DNA of 64,000 nucleotides from CAVZCK01 sp963798805 (lineage in GTDB: Bacteria; Pseudomonadota; Alphaproteobacteria; Rhizobiales; Rhodomicrobiaceae), in the NCBI GenBank assembly GCA_963798805.1, contig CAWCVC010000010.1, forward strand, positions 434,001 to 498,000, written 5' to 3'. This document shows positions 62,003 to 64,000 of this stretch, piece by piece. The stretch's first letter is position 1; each line of letters starts with the position of its first letter. The notes below the pieces were generated by a model. It made no database searches, was not told the DNA's origin, and saw only the letters and a program-made list of their open reading frames with translations. Made by a program: the position numbers and the translations under genes.

Positions 62003-63928
62003 TTGGACCGGGCCGGTCTCAAAACCTTCAAGGGCACTGTTGCGGGAGCGAACGTCGTGAACGCCAAGCGCTGGCCGTCCTATCTGATCATGGCCGTCGG
62101 TCTGGCCATGTCGTGCTACCACCTCTATACCGCCTTCTTCGGCACGCCGGACGCGCAGCTTTTCCGCGCCACGCATCTAGGCTTCGCGCTGTCGCTGGCT
62201 TTTCTCACGCACCCGATGTTGTCCAGCGGCCAGCGTAACCGGCCCGATCTGCTCAGTTTCGTCTTCATCGGCCTGTCGATCGCCTCCTGCGCCTATTTCT
62301 TCATCGCCAAGGACTATATCGACAACCGCATGATCTATGTCGACGATCTGCGGCTCGGCGACTGGATCTGCGGCAGCTTCATGATCCTGATGCTTCTCGA
62401 AGCCACCCGCCGCGTCATGGGCCTCGTGCTGCCAGTCACGGCACTGATCTTCGTGGCCTATGCGCTCCTCATGCACGGCACGGCGCCCGCAGCGCTGATG
62501 GAGCAGCTCTATCTGACCACCGACGGCATTCTCGGCATCCCCGTCAGCGTCTCGGCGACCTATGTCGTGCTGTTCATCCTGTTCGGCTCCTTCGTCGAGC
62601 GCACCGGCACCGGCAAGCTGTTCATGGATTTCGCCATGGCACTGACCGGCCACACGACCGGCGGCCCGGCCAAGGTCGCCGTCATCACCAGCGCCATGTT
62701 CGGCACGGTGTCGGGGAGCGCCGTCGCCAATGTGATGACCACGGGCACGTTCTCAATCCCGCTGATGAAGCGCATGGGCTACCGTCCCGCCTTCGCCGGC
62801 GCTGTCGAGGCGGTCGCCTCGACAGGCGGACAGATCATGCCGCCGATCATGGGCGCCGCGGCCTTCGTCATGGCTGAGTTCCTGGGCGTGCCCTACATTA
62901 CGGTGGCGACCTATGCGGTGCTGCCGGCGATCCTCTATTTTGCCGCCGTCATCTTTGCCGTCCATTTCGAAGCTCGGCGGCTCGGCATGCGCGGTCTGCC
63001 GCGCTCGGAGCTTCCATCGCTGACTGAAACGCTGAAAAATCACGGCCATCTCTTCATCCCGCTCGTCGTGATCATCAGCGTGCTGGTTTCCGGCTACAGC
63101 GCACCCTTCGCGGCGCTCTGCGGTATCGGCTCGGTGATCCCGACCGTGCTGCTGCGCAAGTCGAGCCGGCAGCATCTGACGCTTGAAAACATGGCCGACG
63201 CATTGGTCTCCGGCGCGCGCAATGCCGTCGGCGTCGCGCTCGCCTGCGGCTGCGCCGGCATTGTGATCGGCGTCATCGCGCTGACCGGCCTCGGCATCGA
63301 ATTCACCAGCTTCGTCCTGCATCTGGCGCACGACTCGCTGCTCCTGGCGCTCATCCTCACCATGTGCGCGGGCATCGTGCTCGGCATGGGCATGCCGACG
63401 ACACCGGCCTATATCATGCAGGTCGCGCTTTTGGTTCCGGCCATCGTCAAGCTCGGGGTTTCGGTGCCGGCGGCGCATATGTTCGCCTTCTATTTCGCCA
63501 TCCTCTCCGCAATCACGCCGCCCGTGGCGCTCGCCGTATACGCGGCGAACGGCCTTTCCGGTGCGGGGCTGTGGGACTCCGGCTTCGCGGCGGTGAAGCT
63601 GGGAATGACGGGCTATATCATCCCGTTCATGTTCGTCTTCGGACCATCGCTTCTGTTGATCGGCTCTTGGTCGACCATTGCGATCACCAGCGCGACGGCT
63701 CTCGGCGGCGTGATCCTGCTGGCCGCCGGCCTCCACGGTTATTTGATCACGCCAACGCCCCCTTGGCAGCGCGTCGTGCTGATTGCGGCGGCCTTCTGCC
63801 TGATCAAGCCAGGCATCTACACCGATCTTGTGGGACTATGCCTGGCGTCGGTCATCATCATCCTGCAGATGCTCGCGCGCACCGAGGACGTACCCGCCGT
63901 CGAGCGAAAGGAGGCGCAGGGTCTGTAG
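62003..63928 (+). CDS. TRAP transporter fused DctQM permease (TAXI partner)
   Basis: 641 residues from TTG 62003, or 623 from GTG 62057, which starts just before the first helix. The N-terminal part (to about 190) corresponds to DctQ and the rest to DctM, with about 16 hydrophobic helices. Signatures are GTVSGSAVANVMTTGTFSIP, FAGAVEAVASTGGQIMPPI, GMGMPTTPAYIMQVALLVP and SAITPPVALAVYAANG. The fused form is the usual partner of a TAXI binding protein. The last residues (VERKEAQGL) are cytoplasmic. Confidence 0.92.
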   Translation: MDRAGLKTFKGTVAGANVVNAKRWPSYLIMAVGLAMSCYHLYTAFFGTPDAQLFRATHLGFALSLAFLTHPMLSSGQRNRPDLLSFVFIGLSIASCAYFFIAKDYIDNRMIYVDDLRLGDWICGSFMILMLLEATRRVMGLVLPVTALIFVAYALLMHGTAPAALMEQLYLTTDGILGIPVSVSATYVVLFILFGSFVERTGTGKLFMDFAMALTGHTTGGPAKVAVITSAMFGTVSGSAVANVMTTGTFSIPLMKRMGYRPAFAGAVEAVASTGGQIMPPIMGAAAFVMAEFLGVPYITVATYAVLPAILYFAAVIFAVHFEARRLGMRGLPRSELPSLTETLKNHGHLFIPLVVIISVLVSGYSAPFAALCGIGSVIPTVLLRKSSRQHLTLENMADALVSGARNAVGVALACGCAGIVIGVIALTGLGIEFTSFVLHLAHDSLLLALILTMCAGIVLGMGMPTTPAYIMQVALLVPAIVKLGVSVPAAHMFAFYFAILSAITPPVALAVYAANGLSGAGLWDSGFAAVKLGMTGYIIPFMFVFGPSLLLIGSWSTIAITSATALGGVILLAAGLHGYLITPTPPWQRVVLIAAAFCLIKPGIYTDLVGLCLASVIIILQMLARTEDVPAVERKEAQGL

Positions 63929-63963
63929 GCTCAGCCGTCGGCGTCGGCGGCGCCGCGCCTTGG

Positions 63964-64000
63964 CTAAAGGCCCATCAGCCTCGCCGCATTGCCGCCCGCG
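63964..64000 (-). CDS. C-terminal end of a probable amidohydrolase, cut by window edge
   Basis: The minus strand from the window edge reads AGGNAARLMGL and stops at 63964. GGNAARLxGL is the usual last segment of amidohydrolase-2 (TIM-barrel) hydrolases and decarboxylases. Only 11 codons are inside the window, so this is a suggestion and not a firm call. Confidence 0.35.
   Translation of the reverse strand, partial: AGGNAARLMGL

Overview
The window is GC-rich, gene-dense DNA from an alphaproteobacterium, most probably of the order Hyphomicrobiales (Rhizobiales). Evidence for this is the conserved housekeeping block (penicillin-binding protein 1A, AmiC amidase, RNase E with a long acidic insert in its S1 domain, aminotransferase, M48 metalloprotease, DsbA-like protein, aroQ, accB, accC, aat, DUF2155), an ExoF-like export protein and an abundance of ABC and TRAP solute transporters. 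The genus cannot be fixed from the sequence alone. No tRNA, rRNA, CRISPR array, transposase or phage gene was seen.

Layout: 1-14.7 kb is housekeeping (cell wall, RNA decay, fatty-acid and shikimate steps). 15-19.7 kb holds a glycosyltransferase and an exopolysaccharide-type export protein, a SYLF protein and two decayed genes (an alpha/beta hydrolase without its N-terminus and an ATP-grasp fragment). 19.7-23.7 kb is a sugar-acid module (IlvD/Edd dehydratase, L-talarate/galactarate dehydratase of the enolase superfamily, RraA-like protein). 23.8-26.7 kb is a two-gene operon of a signal-peptide PAAR-repeat protein and a signal-peptide TPR-CHAT protease-like protein. 27-33.7 kb has a GH31 glycosidase, a DUF1932 dehydrogenase and a LysR/UbiX//UbiD prenylated-flavin decarboxylase module. 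33.9-47.2 kb is a long plus-strand catabolic run: AraC regulator, three-subunit molybdenum hydroxylase whose large subunit is fused to a CoxG domain, acyl-CoA ligase, enoyl-CoA hydratases and a complete Liv-type ABC transporter. 47.7-60.2 kb is an oxidative hexuronate cluster: UxaA/GarD-type dehydratase, FAH-family protein, two GntR/FadR regulators, two DctPQM TRAP transporters, 5-dehydro-4-deoxyglucarate dehydratase and uronate dehydrogenase. 60.2-64 kb has a TPR lipoprotein-like or secreted protein, a TAXI-type TRAP system and the last codons of a probable amidohydrolase.

How it works together (inference): TRAP carriers import hexuronates, Udh oxidises them to aldarolactones or aldarates, dehydratases give 5-keto-4-deoxyglucarate, and KdgD makes alpha-ketoglutarate semialdehyde. 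The molybdenum hydroxylase/CoA ligase/hydratase/Liv block looks like uptake and degradation of an aromatic, heteroaromatic or related carboxylic acid of unknown identity.

Two features cut across the window. First, five reading frames, including those of PBP1A and AccC, are broken by what looks each time like a single extra base, so consensus errors are suspected. Second, three intergenic sites carry composite arrays of palindromic units bounded by CTAG, a probable non-autonomous repeat family.
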